A stretch of 64,000 nucleotides of DNA from Anabaena sp. 4-3 (GTDB lineage Bacteria; Cyanobacteriota; Cyanobacteriia; Cyanobacteriales; Nostocaceae). Made by a program: the position numbers and the translations under genes. This document shows positions 48,429 to 58,526 of the stretch, in pieces. A model generated the notes under the pieces. It was not told the origin of the DNA. It worked only from the letters and a program-made list of their open reading frames with translations, and made no database searches. Position 1 is the first letter of the stretch; each line of letters starts with the position of its first letter. Location: positions 145,328 to 209,327 of the forward strand of contig NZ_LUHJ01000067.1 of the NCBI RefSeq assembly GCF_001597745.1, given 5' to 3'.

Positions 48429-49406
48429 TTACCGAGCAGATAAAGACCTGATACAAGCTGGTGCGATCGCCTCCACTGGTAAAATTTCCACAGCCGCATT
48501 TAATTCCACCGCCGCTTTAGGCATACCGTAAACAACACAACTGCTACGGTTTTGGGCGATAGTATGCCAACCAGCATCTCGCATCATTTTTAAACCTTGC
48601 GCGCCATCCCTACCCATACCTGTGAGTAATACTCCTATACCTTTGCCAGTCCAGTTTTTAGCTGCACTTTTAAAAAAGACATCAATCGACGGATGATAAT
48701 AACAATCTACAGATTCTTGCTCATACTCAAGGGTAAGGTTGGGACGCATCACAAGATGATCATTAGTACCAGCCAGCAAAATCTTGCCGGGTTGGGGAGA
48801 AACACCAGGATTAGCTATTTGTACAGACAGAGGAGTTTGTGCGTTTAACCAAGCTGCAAAACTAGCAATAAACTGAGCATCTAAATGTTGGATAATGACG
48901 ATAGCCCCAGGAAAATCTGGAGGTAGTTGAGAGAGAATTGTGACTAATGCTTGAGGGCCACCTGTAGAAGCACCAATAGCAATCAATGATGGTAAATTAT
49001 TCTGTTTGTTTGCTATTTTCTGACGGGGAGATTTATCAATAAGTTTGGCAATAATAGAGATTTTTTTCAGCAGTCCTGTACTACCCTCAGTTGGTGTATT
49101 GATGGCATCTAAAGCACCGTAAGACATAGCTTCAAAAACTTGCCCAGCATAACGGTTGACGCTGGCTGTCACCATGATAATGGCACAAGGGGATTGTTTC
49201 ATGATGCGCTTGGTGGCTTCGACTCCATCCATATTTGGCATCACCACATCCATCAAAATTAAATCAGGTGTATCGGCTGCACATTTGGTGACAGCTTCCA
49301 CGCCATCATAAGCAACCCAGGCCACATCATAGTCTGGTATTTTGGCAAGGGTACGGCGTAGTATTTCTACAGCCATCACCATATCGTTAACAATGGCAAT
49401 TCTCAT
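48429..49406 (-). CDS. cheB: Chemotaxis-type methylesterase CheB (WspF-like)
   Basis: A 325-aa CheB: receiver ([21 protein letters not shown], then MVTAS) and C-terminal methylesterase with the Ser in [12 protein letters not shown], His in IIQHLDAQF and Asp in GMGRDGAQG. It removes methyl groups from the MCP and can act as phosphate sink. I use ATG 49406; the 21 extra residues of a longer frame ([12 protein letters not shown]) are only translated GGGACTGG repeats. A heptamer array fills the gap to cheA. Confidence 0.94.
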   Translation of the reverse strand: MRIAIVNDMVMAVEILRRTLAKIPDYDVAWVAYDGVEAVTKCAADTPDLILMDVVMPNMDGVEATKRIMKQSPCAIIMVTASVNRYAGQVFEAMSYGALDAINTPTEGSTGLLKKISIIAKLIDKSPRQKIANKQNNLPSLIAIGASTGGPQALVTILSQLPPDFPGAIVIIQHLDAQFIASFAAWLNAQTPLSVQIANPGVSPQPGKILLAGTNDHLVMRPNLTLEYEQESVDCYYHPSIDVFFKSAAKNWTGKGIGVLLTGMGRDGAQGLKMMRDAGWHTIAQNRSSCVVYGMPKAAVELNAAVEILPVEAIAPACIRSLSAR

Positions 49407-49466
49407 TAGTTGGGGACTGGAAGGGACTAGGGATTGGAAGGGACTGGGGGAGCGGAGGAGAAAAGC

Positions 49467-49517
49467 CAATGACTAATGACTAATGACTAATGACTAATGA
49501 CTAATGACTAATGACTA
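49467..49517. repeat. Heptamer array TAATGAC
   Basis: About seven TAATGAC units between cheB and cheA. The cheA stop codon (TAG on the minus strand, 49515-49517) lies in the last unit. GGGACT-rich sequence (49411-49450) separates it from the cheB start. Confidence 0.92.
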
Positions 49518-51815
49518 AGACTCACCAATTAGGTCAATGACTGCTGTTAACAAAGTATCATCATGAAAACTGCTTTTAGTTAAATAATAGTTTGCACCAG
49601 CTTCTAAGCCATGAATTCTGTCTTCTTCGCGGTCTTTGTATGAAACGATAATTACAGGTATGTGCTTTAACTTGTCATGGGTTTTGATTTGGCTGGTGAG
49701 TTCAAAACCATTCATTCTTGGCATATCAATGTCTGTGATTACCAAATTGTAGTCACTGCTGCGGATGGCGTTCCAACCATCCATGCCATTGACGGCTACT
49801 TCGACTTTATAACCTTTGTTTTCTAACAATTTACGCTCCATTTCGCGGACGGTAATGGAATCATCTACCACTAAGACACGTTTGTAAGTTTTGGTGACTG
49901 CTTGTTGGGTGGCGTGATTTACTTGGCTGAGTTGTCCACTAGCCAGTACCTTAGAAATGGAACGGACTAAATCTTCAATGTCGATGATTAGCACTGGTGA
50001 ACCATCATCTAGTAAAGCGGCTGCGCTGATATTGGGAACTTTACCGAGACGGGAATCCAGGGGACGGACAACTAAATTGCACTCGCCGATAAATCGGTCA
50101 ACTACTACACCATAACGACTGAGGCGATCGCTTATAATCACTACTGGTAGAAATTCGGGATTTACTACCGACGCTGGCAATTCTAAAACTTGATGGGCTG
50201 AGATTAAGGCTACTGCTTGGTCATTCACCATGATAAACGGCTGATTCTCCGACACCACAATTGCTGTTCTGGGAATCATCACCACCTGATCAATACGTGC
50301 TAAACCAAAGGCGTAAGCTTCGTGAGCAATTTCCACTACTAAAGTCCGCAATACCGACAGTGTAAGGGGTAGCTGTAAGTACAGCGTCATCCCTAACCCT
50401 GGTTGAGAAACTGCCCGTAAAGTACCCCCAACTTCCCGGACTGTGCTGTGTGCCACATCCAATCCCACGCCCCGACCGGAAATTTCTGTGACAGTTTTAG
50501 CTGTGGAAAACCCAGGTAAAAATAGAAACTCCATTAACTCGGCTTCCGTGAGTTTTGCTGCCATTTCTGGAGTAGTCAGGTTTTTGGTGACAATTTCCAG
50601 GCGCAAAAATTCTAAATCTATGCCTCGCCCATCATCAGAGACGGTAATCAACAACATTCCGGCACGATGGACAACTTCTAGTCTAATTGTTCCTGTTTCT
50701 GGTTTACCTAATGCTAAACGTTCTGCGGGTGTTTCAATACCGTGATCGATGGCGTTACGCAAAATATGAGTTAAAGGAGCTTCTAGACGTTCTAATATGT
50801 CTCTGTCTACCAGGGTGGATTTACCAAAAATTTCTAGTTTGATGCGTTTACCCAGTTGCCTAGCCATGTCGCGCACCATGCGCGGAAAACCTTGCCCTGC
50901 TTCGCCAAAAGGACTCATGTGTGTGGCGATAACTTGGCGATATAGGCGATCTGCGAGGTTAGACGAACGCTGACAAAATAATTCTAATTCATTATGGCGA
51001 TCGCCTAATAGCTGGCGGCATTCGCTAGCTGTTTGACTTACCGCACTCATTTGTTCTTGTATCTGCCGTTCTATCAGATTCAGAGAATTATTACCTAACA
51101 GTTCTTGTAACTTTTCTAATAGGCTGAATAACTCTGTCTGTCTAGATTTTAGTTTCAGTAGGGAGTCAGCAAAGGTTTCTAACCATTTAGCTTCAACTAA
51201 TGACTCTCCAGCTAATCCCATTAAACAGTTAAGATTGTCTGCACCTACCCGCACAACTCGGTTTTGTAGGGTTTCAGGCTTGTCAACTGCCGAAAATACC
51301 TGAGATGGAGGCACAACCCAAGCAGATGCTGTAGAGTTTGATTCGAGAATTGCTGTCTGTGGTTGTGCAAGTTCTACAGGTGCAGTTTGACTCACAGGCG
51401 GAGAATTGAGAATATTAGCGATCGCACTCACTAAAGTCTGAATATTCGCTTCCTCTGGTAATTGAGGCTGAGAGTTACCCTCACAAGCTATACCTATATT
51501 TAGCAACATATCCACAGCCGCCAGCAGCACATCAATGTCAGCCGCAGTTAGGCGAATTTCTCCCGCTTGCGCTGCTACAAAACAGTCTTCCATTGCATGC
51601 GCCAGGGTGACAACTGAATTGAGTTGTACAATTCTGGCAGCTCCTTTAATAGAATGGGCTGCACGCATTAAAGCTGCCAAGTCTTCCTGAGTTTGGGGTT
51701 GCGTTTCCAGTGCCAATAGGCGATCGTTTAACACAGCAACCTGGGTTTTCACTTCCATGCTGAATAAATCCAGCAAGGAAAATTGACTATAATCTGTTTC
51801 TTTTGTCATCTGCAC
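49515..51815 (-). CDS. cheA: CheA-type hybrid histidine kinase with C-terminal receiver (WspE-like)
   Basis: A 766-aa kinase: HPt with His54 (AAHSIKGAARIVQ), a dimerisation region, HATPase_c (HILRNAIDHGIETPAERL, GRGIDLEF, GRGVGLDVAHS), a CheW-like domain (about 475-615), and a receiver (635-760; VLVVDDSITVREMERKLL, ITDIDMPRMNGFEL). A CheA with its own receiver and no separate CheY is the WspE layout. It phosphorylates CheB and, probably, the REC-kinase at the end of the cluster. It overlaps the preceding CheW-like gene by ten bases, indicating coupled translation. Confidence 0.95.
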   Translation of the reverse strand: MQMTKETDYSQFSLLDLFSMEVKTQVAVLNDRLLALETQPQTQEDLAALMRAAHSIKGAARIVQLNSVVTLAHAMEDCFVAAQAGEIRLTAADIDVLLAAVDMLLNIGIACEGNSQPQLPEEANIQTLVSAIANILNSPPVSQTAPVELAQPQTAILESNSTASAWVVPPSQVFSAVDKPETLQNRVVRVGADNLNCLMGLAGESLVEAKWLETFADSLLKLKSRQTELFSLLEKLQELLGNNSLNLIERQIQEQMSAVSQTASECRQLLGDRHNELELFCQRSSNLADRLYRQVIATHMSPFGEAGQGFPRMVRDMARQLGKRIKLEIFGKSTLVDRDILERLEAPLTHILRNAIDHGIETPAERLALGKPETGTIRLEVVHRAGMLLITVSDDGRGIDLEFLRLEIVTKNLTTPEMAAKLTEAELMEFLFLPGFSTAKTVTEISGRGVGLDVAHSTVREVGGTLRAVSQPGLGMTLYLQLPLTLSVLRTLVVEIAHEAYAFGLARIDQVVMIPRTAIVVSENQPFIMVNDQAVALISAHQVLELPASVVNPEFLPVVIISDRLSRYGVVVDRFIGECNLVVRPLDSRLGKVPNISAAALLDDGSPVLIIDIEDLVRSISKVLASGQLSQVNHATQQAVTKTYKRVLVVDDSITVREMERKLLENKGYKVEVAVNGMDGWNAIRSSDYNLVITDIDMPRMNGFELTSQIKTHDKLKHIPVIIVSYKDREEDRIHGLEAGANYYLTKSSFHDDTLLTAVIDLIGES

Positions 51816-52534
51816 ACCTTTGTGTCTAAGGTGGTGAATAATAATTCTTCATCCAAATAGCCCAAACTATTCCCTTGCCAATAAAAAAATCCTTTGGTAA
51901 AGTTGTGAGTCGTCGCCATCATGTTATTTGGCGTATCTCTTAAGTCTTGTTGATCAAATCTCTGTACACCATAGAGTTCGTCTACCGGAAATACCCAAAC
52001 ACTACCCGCTTTTTCTACTACTACCATACGGGGATACACTACAGGACTTAAAGCGGTGACTGGAGTATCCGCCGTTTCTAAATTCAGCAAGTGGGTTAAG
52101 GAAATACACAATTGTAGTTCGCCACGAATGTTTACCAATCCTCGTAATATTTGATTACTCCGATGGGGTAAGGTATGAATCAATGTTGGAGATATGGTTT
52201 CTTGAAAAACCTGTGTAGTAAGTGCCAGCCATTCTCTTTGTAAACGAAAGATGACGACTGTGAGGGTTTTGGTGATGGTTAAGGTGTGAGACTCTGCCCG
52301 TTCCTGAGAGAATAAATTAGTCCACTCATGGCGGTAATTTTCGGGGATAATGCGCTCTAGTAACTGACGACCAATATTTGAGTAAACTGGACAGTTACGA
52401 CAATGGATAAAATTAGGTAACTGTGGACAAGTGCGATCGCCAGCAATGCCGATAGTGTTATAGCAGGATGGTTGATTTGTAGACTCATTAATCATATTCA
52501 TAGCAGCTATTGCATGGTTAATCTGTTTATACAA
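51806..52534 (-). CDS. CheW-like adaptor with Cys-rich N-terminus (WspD-like)
   Basis: A 242-aa CheW protein. The N-terminal 70 residues carry [17 protein letters not shown] and [10 protein letters not shown], the four-cysteine signature of WspD, which may bind metal. The CheW domain (about 90-235) includes [19 protein letters not shown] and [13 protein letters not shown]. It links the MCP to CheA. Overlaps the MCP gene by eight bases and cheA by ten. Internal Met12 or Met14 are alternative starts. Confidence 0.88.
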   Translation of the reverse strand: MYKQINHAIAAMNMINESTNQPSCYNTIGIAGDRTCPQLPNFIHCRNCPVYSNIGRQLLERIIPENYRHEWTNLFSQERAESHTLTITKTLTVVIFRLQREWLALTTQVFQETISPTLIHTLPHRSNQILRGLVNIRGELQLCISLTHLLNLETADTPVTALSPVVYPRMVVVEKAGSVWVFPVDELYGVQRFDQQDLRDTPNNMMATTHNFTKGFFYWQGNSLGYLDEELLFTTLDTKVCR

Positions 52535-54188
52535 AAGCCTTATTAGCCGAAAAATCTTCTGTTTTCACCTTAAAGTGAGAAATTTCTTGACGTAAATTGT
52601 GAGCAACTTGATTAAGTTGAGAAATAGCATTATTAATTTCTCTCAAGGAAGCAGCCGTCTGAGTAGATGTGTTGCTTAACTGTGTCATTGCCTCACTAAT
52701 TTGTTGCGCTCCTTGAGATTGAGTTTCCATTCCTTGACTGACAACTTCAAATCTTGGTGTCAAATCCTGCACTTGCTCAATAATTTGTCCTACCTGAGTG
52801 CTGATATTCGCAACATCTTCCACACTGCGTCCTACTTCTGTGGCAAACTTATCCATTTCCATCACACCTGTAGACACAGAAGATTGCATTTGTTTCACCA
52901 TCTGCTCAATATCCAGCGTCGCGACTGCGGTTTGATCTGCTAAACGGCGAATTTCTCTAGCAACTACAGCAAAACCTAAACCATATTCGCCAGCTTTCTC
53001 CGCTTCAATCGCTGCATTTAAAGACAACAAATTTGTTTGGTCTGCCACTTTAGTAATCGTGACAACTATATTATTAATATTGTTAGCTTTCTCACTAATC
53101 ACTCCCAGCCTAGCCGCAATCGAATTAGTCGCTTCTGCTAGTTGGCGCATCGTCGTTTCCATGCGTAACAAATCTTTTTGACTGTCACTAGCTGCCATTG
53201 TGGTACTTTGCGACATAGCCGCCACTTCTTCCATTGTTTTGGCGAGTTCTCTAGAAGTTGCAGAAATTTCTTTCGCCGCCGCCGCTACTTGATTTGTTGA
53301 TGCTACCTGTTCTGTTAAAGTTGCTTCTAATTGTTTACCTGATGCGGCTATTTGTGTAGCTGAAGAAGTTGCTTGAATACCAGACTGTTGTACTTTGCGG
53401 ATAAGATTATTTAGATTTTGTGCCATGTCTTTTAAAGTAGTCATCAGCTTACCAATGACATCTGTTGACGTTGCTGCCACCTCAACTGTCAAATCCCCAG
53501 CCGAAACTTTTTCAGCTAAAGTAAAAGCATTTTGTAAAGACTGGCTCAAAGCTCTACCAGGAATTAGAATAATCGCCAGGCAAACCACTATTACAGTGAT
53601 GATAATACATATCAAACTTCCCCAAATAACTAACTCAGAAATCATTTGAATTTGATTAACCTGCTTTTGCTGTTCACTTAGATTTTCATTTTCAATTTGC
53701 ATGGTTATATCAATTTCTTTTCTGATATCATCCATAATGTTTCTGCCTTTATTTTCTATAAAATAAGTCATTAACTCTTGTTCTTTACCATTTTTTTTAA
53801 GTTGAATAGTTTCTTCCGAAATTTTAATTTTTTCTTGTGCTAGTTCTTCAATTTTATTGAAATGAGTCATTTTTAAGGAATCATCTTTCAGTTCTCGCTC
53901 TATTTCGTTGAGCAGACTATTCAATTGTTCTTTAGCCTTAGTAAAAGGCTCTAAATATTCTTCATTTTTGGTAATAATAAATCCCCGTTGTCCCGTTTCA
54001 GAATCAACTAAAATTTTTTCTAGTTCTTTTAATTTTGCCTTTAAAGCATAAGTTTCAGTAACTAAATTCGCATTAGTTACCAATTCTTGATTTGTTTTTT
54101 TTGTCATGTAAGTTGTAATACTAGCTAATATAAGGATTAGCCCACATCCAGCTACTACAAATTGGTTAAGCTTAAAACCTTGTTGCAT
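52527..54188 (-). CDS. Methyl-accepting chemoreceptor with CHASE3 domain
   Basis: A 553-aa MCP. TM1 is at about residues 10-27; a helical periplasmic domain (30-185) with [19 protein letters not shown] is CHASE3; TM2 is at about 190-212; a HAMP linker follows; and the signalling domain holds the hairpin tip with [30 protein letters not shown] and [16 protein letters not shown]. WspA also is an inner-membrane MCP sensing surface or envelope stress, although with a different periplasmic domain. Ligand unknown. Confidence 0.93.
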   Translation of the reverse strand: MQQGFKLNQFVVAGCGLILILASITTYMTKKTNQELVTNANLVTETYALKAKLKELEKILVDSETGQRGFIITKNEEYLEPFTKAKEQLNSLLNEIERELKDDSLKMTHFNKIEELAQEKIKISEETIQLKKNGKEQELMTYFIENKGRNIMDDIRKEIDITMQIENENLSEQQKQVNQIQMISELVIWGSLICIIITVIVVCLAIILIPGRALSQSLQNAFTLAEKVSAGDLTVEVAATSTDVIGKLMTTLKDMAQNLNNLIRKVQQSGIQATSSATQIAASGKQLEATLTEQVASTNQVAAAAKEISATSRELAKTMEEVAAMSQSTTMAASDSQKDLLRMETTMRQLAEATNSIAARLGVISEKANNINNIVVTITKVADQTNLLSLNAAIEAEKAGEYGLGFAVVAREIRRLADQTAVATLDIEQMVKQMQSSVSTGVMEMDKFATEVGRSVEDVANISTQVGQIIEQVQDLTPRFEVVSQGMETQSQGAQQISEAMTQLSNTSTQTAASLREINNAISQLNQVAHNLRQEISHFKVKTEDFSANKAFV

Positions 54189-54257
54189 ATAACTCTGTCC
54201 TCAAATGTTACAAAACGAGTTCATTAAGAAACTTCCAGATAAATAAATATCTAAAAT

Positions 54258-54322
54258 GTAGGGTGCGTCAGTACGAGTAACCCTAGCTATACCAAGAAAA
54301 TATTCATTCTGACGCACCCTAC
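54258..54322. repeat. Inverted repeat GTAGGGTGCGTCAG
   Basis: GTAGGGTGCGTCAG (54258-54271) and CTGACGCACCCTAC (54309-54322) are exact complements around a 37-base loop. The remaining gap sequence to 54539 is AT-rich and empty. It separates the MCP and CheR genes. Confidence 0.88.
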
Positions 54323-54539
54323 TAACAGTCAATTTGGATAATTTATTTTTTTGTGTTCCCTAATTTCTAAAACTTCAAACATAACAAACAAGTATCAAGC
54401 AGGTATCACGACATGGAAATACCTTGTAACTGCAATGTTTCCCATAGCAGCTATGAGACAAACAGCTTTTAAAGAAAGAATAAATAACTTAATATTTCAT
54501 TACCTTTTTGGTAAGTGCTATTACGCCAAACTTCATCAT

Positions 54540-55754
54540 TTATTGGCGTTTATTGATTCGGTGAATGCGTTCCCAAAGGAAACGAGCAGTTGCTATATCT
54601 CCCTGATGTTCTCGCAGTAATGCTAAATGAATTAAAGCTTCTTCGTGATTTGGTTGCAGATAAATTGCTTTTTGGAAAGATGTTGCAGCTTCTTCATTTT
54701 TACCCATTGCTTGTTGCACTTGCCCAAGCAGTAGATAAGCTTCGACGCTTACCAAATTTTTGTGGAGATAGTCTTGACAAATTTGACAAGCTTGCAGCAA
54801 AGAACCTTGATCAGCTAAACTTCTGGCAATATCTAGCAAGTTGGTTGGCTGAGTTTGTGGTTTCTGCGGTTGGGGATGCTGAGAAATAGGCGGTTTTGCT
54901 GGAAGTGGATGGTGCTTTTTGGGTTTACTTGCGCTACTATGTTTTGTTACAGGACGAGAAACATTTGCTTTTCGATAAGCAAAGGCTAAAGAGTGACGCA
55001 CCGAAGTAAAGCGCGAATTGAGTAATAAACCTGTTTCTGCATGACCAACAAACAGCAAACCATCCTGAATCAATAACCGTTCCAAGGTGCGGATAGTGCG
55101 TTCTTTGGTACTGGAGTCAAAATAAATTAGTAAGTTGCGACAAAAGACAATATCATAAGGTGCTACATCAACCAAAAAATCAGAATCAGCTAAATTACCT
55201 TGGCGAAAATGTACTAAGTTTCTGACTTGTTCACACAGTTGATATCCTGCCTCAGTTGGTTGAAAATATTGTGCTTGAAAAGATAAAGTATTGTGACGAA
55301 AGGAATATTTTTCATAAATTGCTTTTTGAGCAGCTAACAAACACTTTGCGCTAATATCAACAGCATCAATGCGAAAGTTAGCTTGATTTAACCCAGCTTC
55401 CAAAAGTGCGATCGCAATTGAATAAGGTTCTTCACCAGTAGAACACGGCACACTCAAAACCCGCAATACTCTTTTAGGCTGAGTTACCAACCATTCAGAT
55501 TGAATATATTTCTGCAAAAGTTTAAACGATTCTCTCTCCCGAAAAAACCAAGTTTCTGGAACAACCACATTGTCAACCAATGCTTCCCATTCCGAGCTAG
55601 ATGCCTGCAATCTTTCTAAATAAACAGCTATATCTGTGATTTTACTATCCGCCATCCTTTGTTCAATAGCTCTAGCAATATTCGCCGAACCTATTGAACT
55701 TGCATCTAAACCAATTTTTCGTCTCAATAAAGCTTCGCCATCAGAATACGTCAT
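54540..55754 (-). CDS. cheR: CheR methyltransferase with TPR repeats (WspC-like)
   Basis: A 404-aa protein: CheR N-terminal helical domain (PETWFFRERESF), SAM-binding domain (LSVPCSTGEEPYSIAIAL, IDAVDIS, DIVFCRNLLIYFD), a Pro/His/Lys-rich linker (about 270-310), then at least two TPR units (315-395; ASLLQAC-type and EEAATSFQKAIYLQPNHEEALIHLALL). CheR-TPR fusion is the WspC arrangement. It methylates the MCP for adaptation. Confidence 0.94.
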   Translation of the reverse strand: MTYSDGEALLRRKIGLDASSIGSANIARAIEQRMADSKITDIAVYLERLQASSSEWEALVDNVVVPETWFFRERESFKLLQKYIQSEWLVTQPKRVLRVLSVPCSTGEEPYSIAIALLEAGLNQANFRIDAVDISAKCLLAAQKAIYEKYSFRHNTLSFQAQYFQPTEAGYQLCEQVRNLVHFRQGNLADSDFLVDVAPYDIVFCRNLLIYFDSSTKERTIRTLERLLIQDGLLFVGHAETGLLLNSRFTSVRHSLAFAYRKANVSRPVTKHSSASKPKKHHPLPAKPPISQHPQPQKPQTQPTNLLDIARSLADQGSLLQACQICQDYLHKNLVSVEAYLLLGQVQQAMGKNEEAATSFQKAIYLQPNHEEALIHLALLREHQGDIATARFLWERIHRINKRQ

Positions 55755-55795
55755 GTTCAGCGATGGGTAATGATGACTTGTGGTAGATACACTAT

Positions 55796-56281
55796 TTAAT
55801 TTGCTGGTAAAAGATAAACCTGTTCAGCCTCTGATAACAAATTTTCAATCCGCAGACATTGAATCATGCCTTGTTCGCCTAAAATTATCTTACCCAAATA
55901 AGGGGCTGCATCTATCTCAACATTCGGATCAACAAACTCTAAGCTTGATTTATGCAATGTTTCTACTACTCGTTCTGCTATTAAACCAATAACAGAGGGT
56001 GCGGAAGTTGCAGTTTTAGATAATACAGATGAGTTTACATCTCTTCCCGAATAATTCACCAAAATAATTCTAGAGCTTAAGTGTTCACAGCAGGGTTTAC
56101 CTCGCATCAACTGACATAAATCTAACACAGGAACAATTTGCCCTCGATAGTTAAATACACCTGCAAAATATTCGGGTGCGTGAGGAAGGGTTTTCAGGGT
56201 GACAAGTGGTAAAACTTCGACAACCTGCTGGCTAGGTAGTGCGTAACACTCATTATTTATGTAAAAAAGTAACATTAACAT
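55796..56281 (-). CDS. cheW: CheW adaptor (WspB-like)
   Basis: A 161-aa CheW, first gene of the cluster: FYINNECYALPSQQVVEVLP, then APEYFAGVFNYRGQIVPVLDLCQLM, the usual CheW five-strand signature. It bridges MCP and CheA. The cluster has two CheW proteins, like Wsp. The next gene, cheR, starts 41 bases downstream. Confidence 0.92.
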   Translation of the reverse strand: MLMLLFYINNECYALPSQQVVEVLPLVTLKTLPHAPEYFAGVFNYRGQIVPVLDLCQLMRGKPCCEHLSSRIILVNYSGRDVNSSVLSKTATSAPSVIGLIAERVVETLHKSSLEFVDPNVEIDAAPYLGKIILGEQGMIQCLRIENLLSEAEQVYLLPAN

Positions 56282-56360
56282 TAGTTAATCCCACCCATTA
56301 TCAAAAAGTTTTCTCCTCTAAGATAGCTGTATCATCTCAGAAGTGAAAAGTTTATTTTTG

Positions 56361-56405
56361 GTAAACGCAGAGGGGCGCAGAGGTAAACGCAGAGGTACGC
56401 AGAGA
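56361..56405. repeat. AAACGCAGAGG repeat
   Basis: Three units of (A)AACGCAGAGG with GGCGCAGAGG in between, in the 313-base gap upstream of the chemosensory cluster. The same repeat type is translated inside smc (14158-14202). The rest of the gap is AT-rich, probably holding the cluster promoter. Confidence 0.85.
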
Positions 56406-56594
56406 ATTTATGCTTCTGTTTCTCCTTCGCGCTTTTATTTGCTTTTACATTATTAATAGTGTAAGTTAAGTGATATATTTCACATGGTGTGCTGTTATTT
56501 AGTGATTAGAGATAGTTTGTATATCTGTAGACTGCGCTATTGACTGTCGGCTAGTGCAGCAAAATAAACAGCACAACCCAACTGATACTATCCC

Positions 56595-56948
56595 ATGAGC
56601 TACTGTATCAATCCCCATTGTCCAAAACCTGCTGACCCAGCGAATGCAAACAACCGTATTTGTCGCAACTGTGGGTCTGAGATACTGCTACTAGGTCGCT
56701 ATCGGGTAATCAAGCAATTAGGCGGTGGTGGCTTTGGTCAAACTTTTGAGGTTGATGATTCTGGTACAGCTAAAGTTTTAAAAGTGCTGACAGAGAATAA
56801 CTCAAAAGCTATTGAATTATTTCAGCAAGAAGCCAAGGTTTTAAGTCAGTTGAACAGTGGGGGAATTCCCAAAGTTGATTCTGATGGTTACTTCACTGTT
56901 TCACCTAAAAATAGACAAAAAAGACATTATATATTACTATTGTATTAG
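56595..56948 (+). pseudogene. Truncated serine/threonine kinase (zinc ribbon plus N-lobe)
   Basis: A 117-aa ORF that starts like a normal cyanobacterial Ser/Thr kinase: a zinc-ribbon-like cluster (Cys4, Cys9, Cys23, Cys26), the Gly loop QLGGGGFGQTFEV, an ATP-binding Lys in KVLKVL and an alpha-C Glu in FQQEAKVL. Homology stops near residue 105 (DGYFTVSPKN) and the frame ends 12 codons later. The whole catalytic C-lobe is missing and does not continue in another frame. Stable expression as a fragment is possible, but it cannot be a kinase. Confidence 0.8.
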
Positions 56949-56971
56949 TTTGTATTATACTTACTTTTACT

Positions 56972-57436
56972 ATGCTCTCCAACCCATTTAGCATTCCCTC
57001 ACGAGAAGAAACTCAATTTGAGAAAGATATTAATCAGTTAGTTCAGACTTTAAAAAATAAAGTTACGGATGTTTATAATAAACCTTATGAATGTCTTGGA
57101 GTTTCGTGGATATATGGCACTGAAAATCAAGGAATGTCGCTATTTATTAGCAAAGCTGATGAAATACTTGAAAAGTACAGTTGCAACCTAAAAGAAGATG
57201 AACCTAAAAATATAGATAACGCTTATCAATATCTTGCACAACAAGCGAATACTAAATATAGTGACAAGAAATATCTTGCTATTGAACTAGCTAAATGGAT
57301 TCATGATTGTAATCGTGAATTAGGATCAGTTCCAATGACAGGAGATTTGGAACCGGCTTTGACGGAAATAGACAGTTTAAAAAGCAGACTTTCTGATTTT
57401 AAACATTTCCAACTTTTCAAAACAAAATTTTTTTAA
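56972..57436 (+). CDS. Hypothetical protein after the kinase stub
   Basis: A 154-aa soluble, helical, Lys/Asp-rich ORF beginning 23 bases after the kinase fragment. It has no signal, TM or known motif (QLVQTLKNKVTDVYNKPYECLGVSW, then YSDKKYLAIELAKWIHDCNRELG). The base composition is more AT-rich than its neighbours. It may have arrived with the event that truncated the kinase. Function unknown. Confidence 0.55.
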   Translation: MLSNPFSIPSREETQFEKDINQLVQTLKNKVTDVYNKPYECLGVSWIYGTENQGMSLFISKADEILEKYSCNLKEDEPKNIDNAYQYLAQQANTKYSDKKYLAIELAKWIHDCNRELGSVPMTGDLEPALTEIDSLKSRLSDFKHFQLFKTKFF

Positions 57437-57460
57437 ATCAAATTAACCGAAAATTATCAA

Positions 57461-57492
57461 AGTAGGTTGGGTTGACGCAAGGAAACCCAACA
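57461..57492. repeat. GTAGGTTGGGTT inverted repeat
   Basis: GGTTGGGTTGACGC and GGAAACCCAACACC pair as TTGGGTT/AACCCAA around a short loop. It is a dispersed cyanobacterial repeat. It sits where the start of the nuclease gene at 57511 should be and may have removed it. Confidence 0.7.
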
Positions 57493-57510
57493 CCAATAAA
57501 TTTAATATTT

Positions 57511-58446
57511 AAATTTATAGCCGAAAACTTCAAAGATGACTTAGAGGATGTTTGGAAAGTCGCAAAGTATACTAAAAACCCCTCTCCAAACCTCTCCCCG
57601 AAAAGGAGGAGGCTTTGAAACCCCCATTCCCTTGTAGGGAAGGGGGGCTGGGGGGTTAGGTCTGAGAGACTTTGAAGTTAATAACAATACTTTTCAAACA
57701 TCCTCTTAGCCACATGGTTACTAGGTTCACCGATTAAATTAACAGAACTTAGCCCTACAGAATTATCAAACGAACCGATTCGCGCTGATTCGTTGATACT
57801 ATTACAATCAGAGGATTTAGTTTTACGTACGGAATTTCAAACCGACGCAGATGAAGATATGCCCTTTCGGATGTTAGATTATCGGGTGAGGGTGTATCGT
57901 CGCTTTCCTCGCAAACAAATGCGTCAAGTAGTTATCTATTTGAGAAGAACAGCTTCACAATTAATCAATGAAAACAGTTTTAGATTAGAGAAAACTTACC
58001 ATGAGTTTGAGGTCATACGTCTATGGGAACAACCGACAGACAGGTTTATGACTGTTCCCGGTTTGTTACCCTTTGCCGTCTTGAGTCAGACAAATGACCC
58101 TACAATGGTATTAACCCAAGTAGCGCAAGCAGTTGAAGCAATTACAGACCAACAGCTACAAAGAAATATAGCAGCCGCCAGTGCAATTTTAGCAGGGATT
58201 GTTTTAAGGAAAGATGTAATTAGCAGAATCTTAAGGAGCGAGATTATGCGCGAATCAGTTATTTATCAAGAAATTCTACAAGAAGGTGAAGCCAGAGGTG
58301 AAGCTAAGGGTAAAGCAGAAGGTAAAGCTGAAACAACAAGAAAGTTGGCTTTAAATTTACTGCGAATTGGTATGAGTTTAGAGCAAATTGCTCAAGTTAC
58401 TGAATTATCACTTGAGCAAGTTCAGGCTTTACAAAGGGAGATTTAA
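57511..58446 (+). pseudogene. Rpn-type PD-(D/E)XK nuclease gene split by a MITE
   Basis: The coding frame reads KFIAENFKDDL up to 57543, is interrupted by the MITE, and resumes in TTA-GCC-ACA as LATWLLGSPIKLTELSPTEL from 57706. Removing 57544-57705 and one TTA restores KFIAENFKDDLATWLLG, the expected family start. The remaining 217+ codons are intact: LRTEFQTDADEDMPFRMLDYRVRVYRRFP is the nuclease core, ILAGIVLRKDVISRILRSEIMRESVIYQEIL the helical region, then a GEAKGKAEGKAE coil and an HTH-like end (GMSLEQIAQVTELS). The original start codon is also missing, near the GTAGGTTGGGTT repeat. TTG 57793 is the only internal start for a shorter product. Confidence 0.88.
57541..57708 (-). mobile_element. 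MITE, copy 2, with TTA target-site duplication
   Basis: GAGGATGTTTG (57544-57554) and CAAACATCCTC (57695-57705) bound a 162-bp non-coding element in the opposite orientation to copy 1. TTA occurs on both sides (57541-57543 and 57706-57708), and the split coding frame shows that only one TTA existed before insertion. A 2-bp TA duplication is the alternative reading. Confidence 0.92.
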
Positions 58447-58503
58447 GGTTTGTAGTAAGGACTTTAGTCCTCAAAGAAAAGGCTAAAGCCTTTACTACGA
58501 ACT
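58447..58503. repeat. TAGTAAGGAC palindrome, copy E
   Basis: GGTTTGTAGTAAGGACTTTA and AGCCTTTACTACGAACTA form an inverted repeat starting at the base after the nuclease stop. Confidence 0.85.
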
Positions 58504-58526
58504 AAATCTCTAATTAGTTGGCACTT

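Noticed and set aside
49407..49469. Longer CheB N-terminus
   Set aside because: The extra 21 residues are encoded by GGGACTGG repeats; the receiver domain begins right at ATG 49406.
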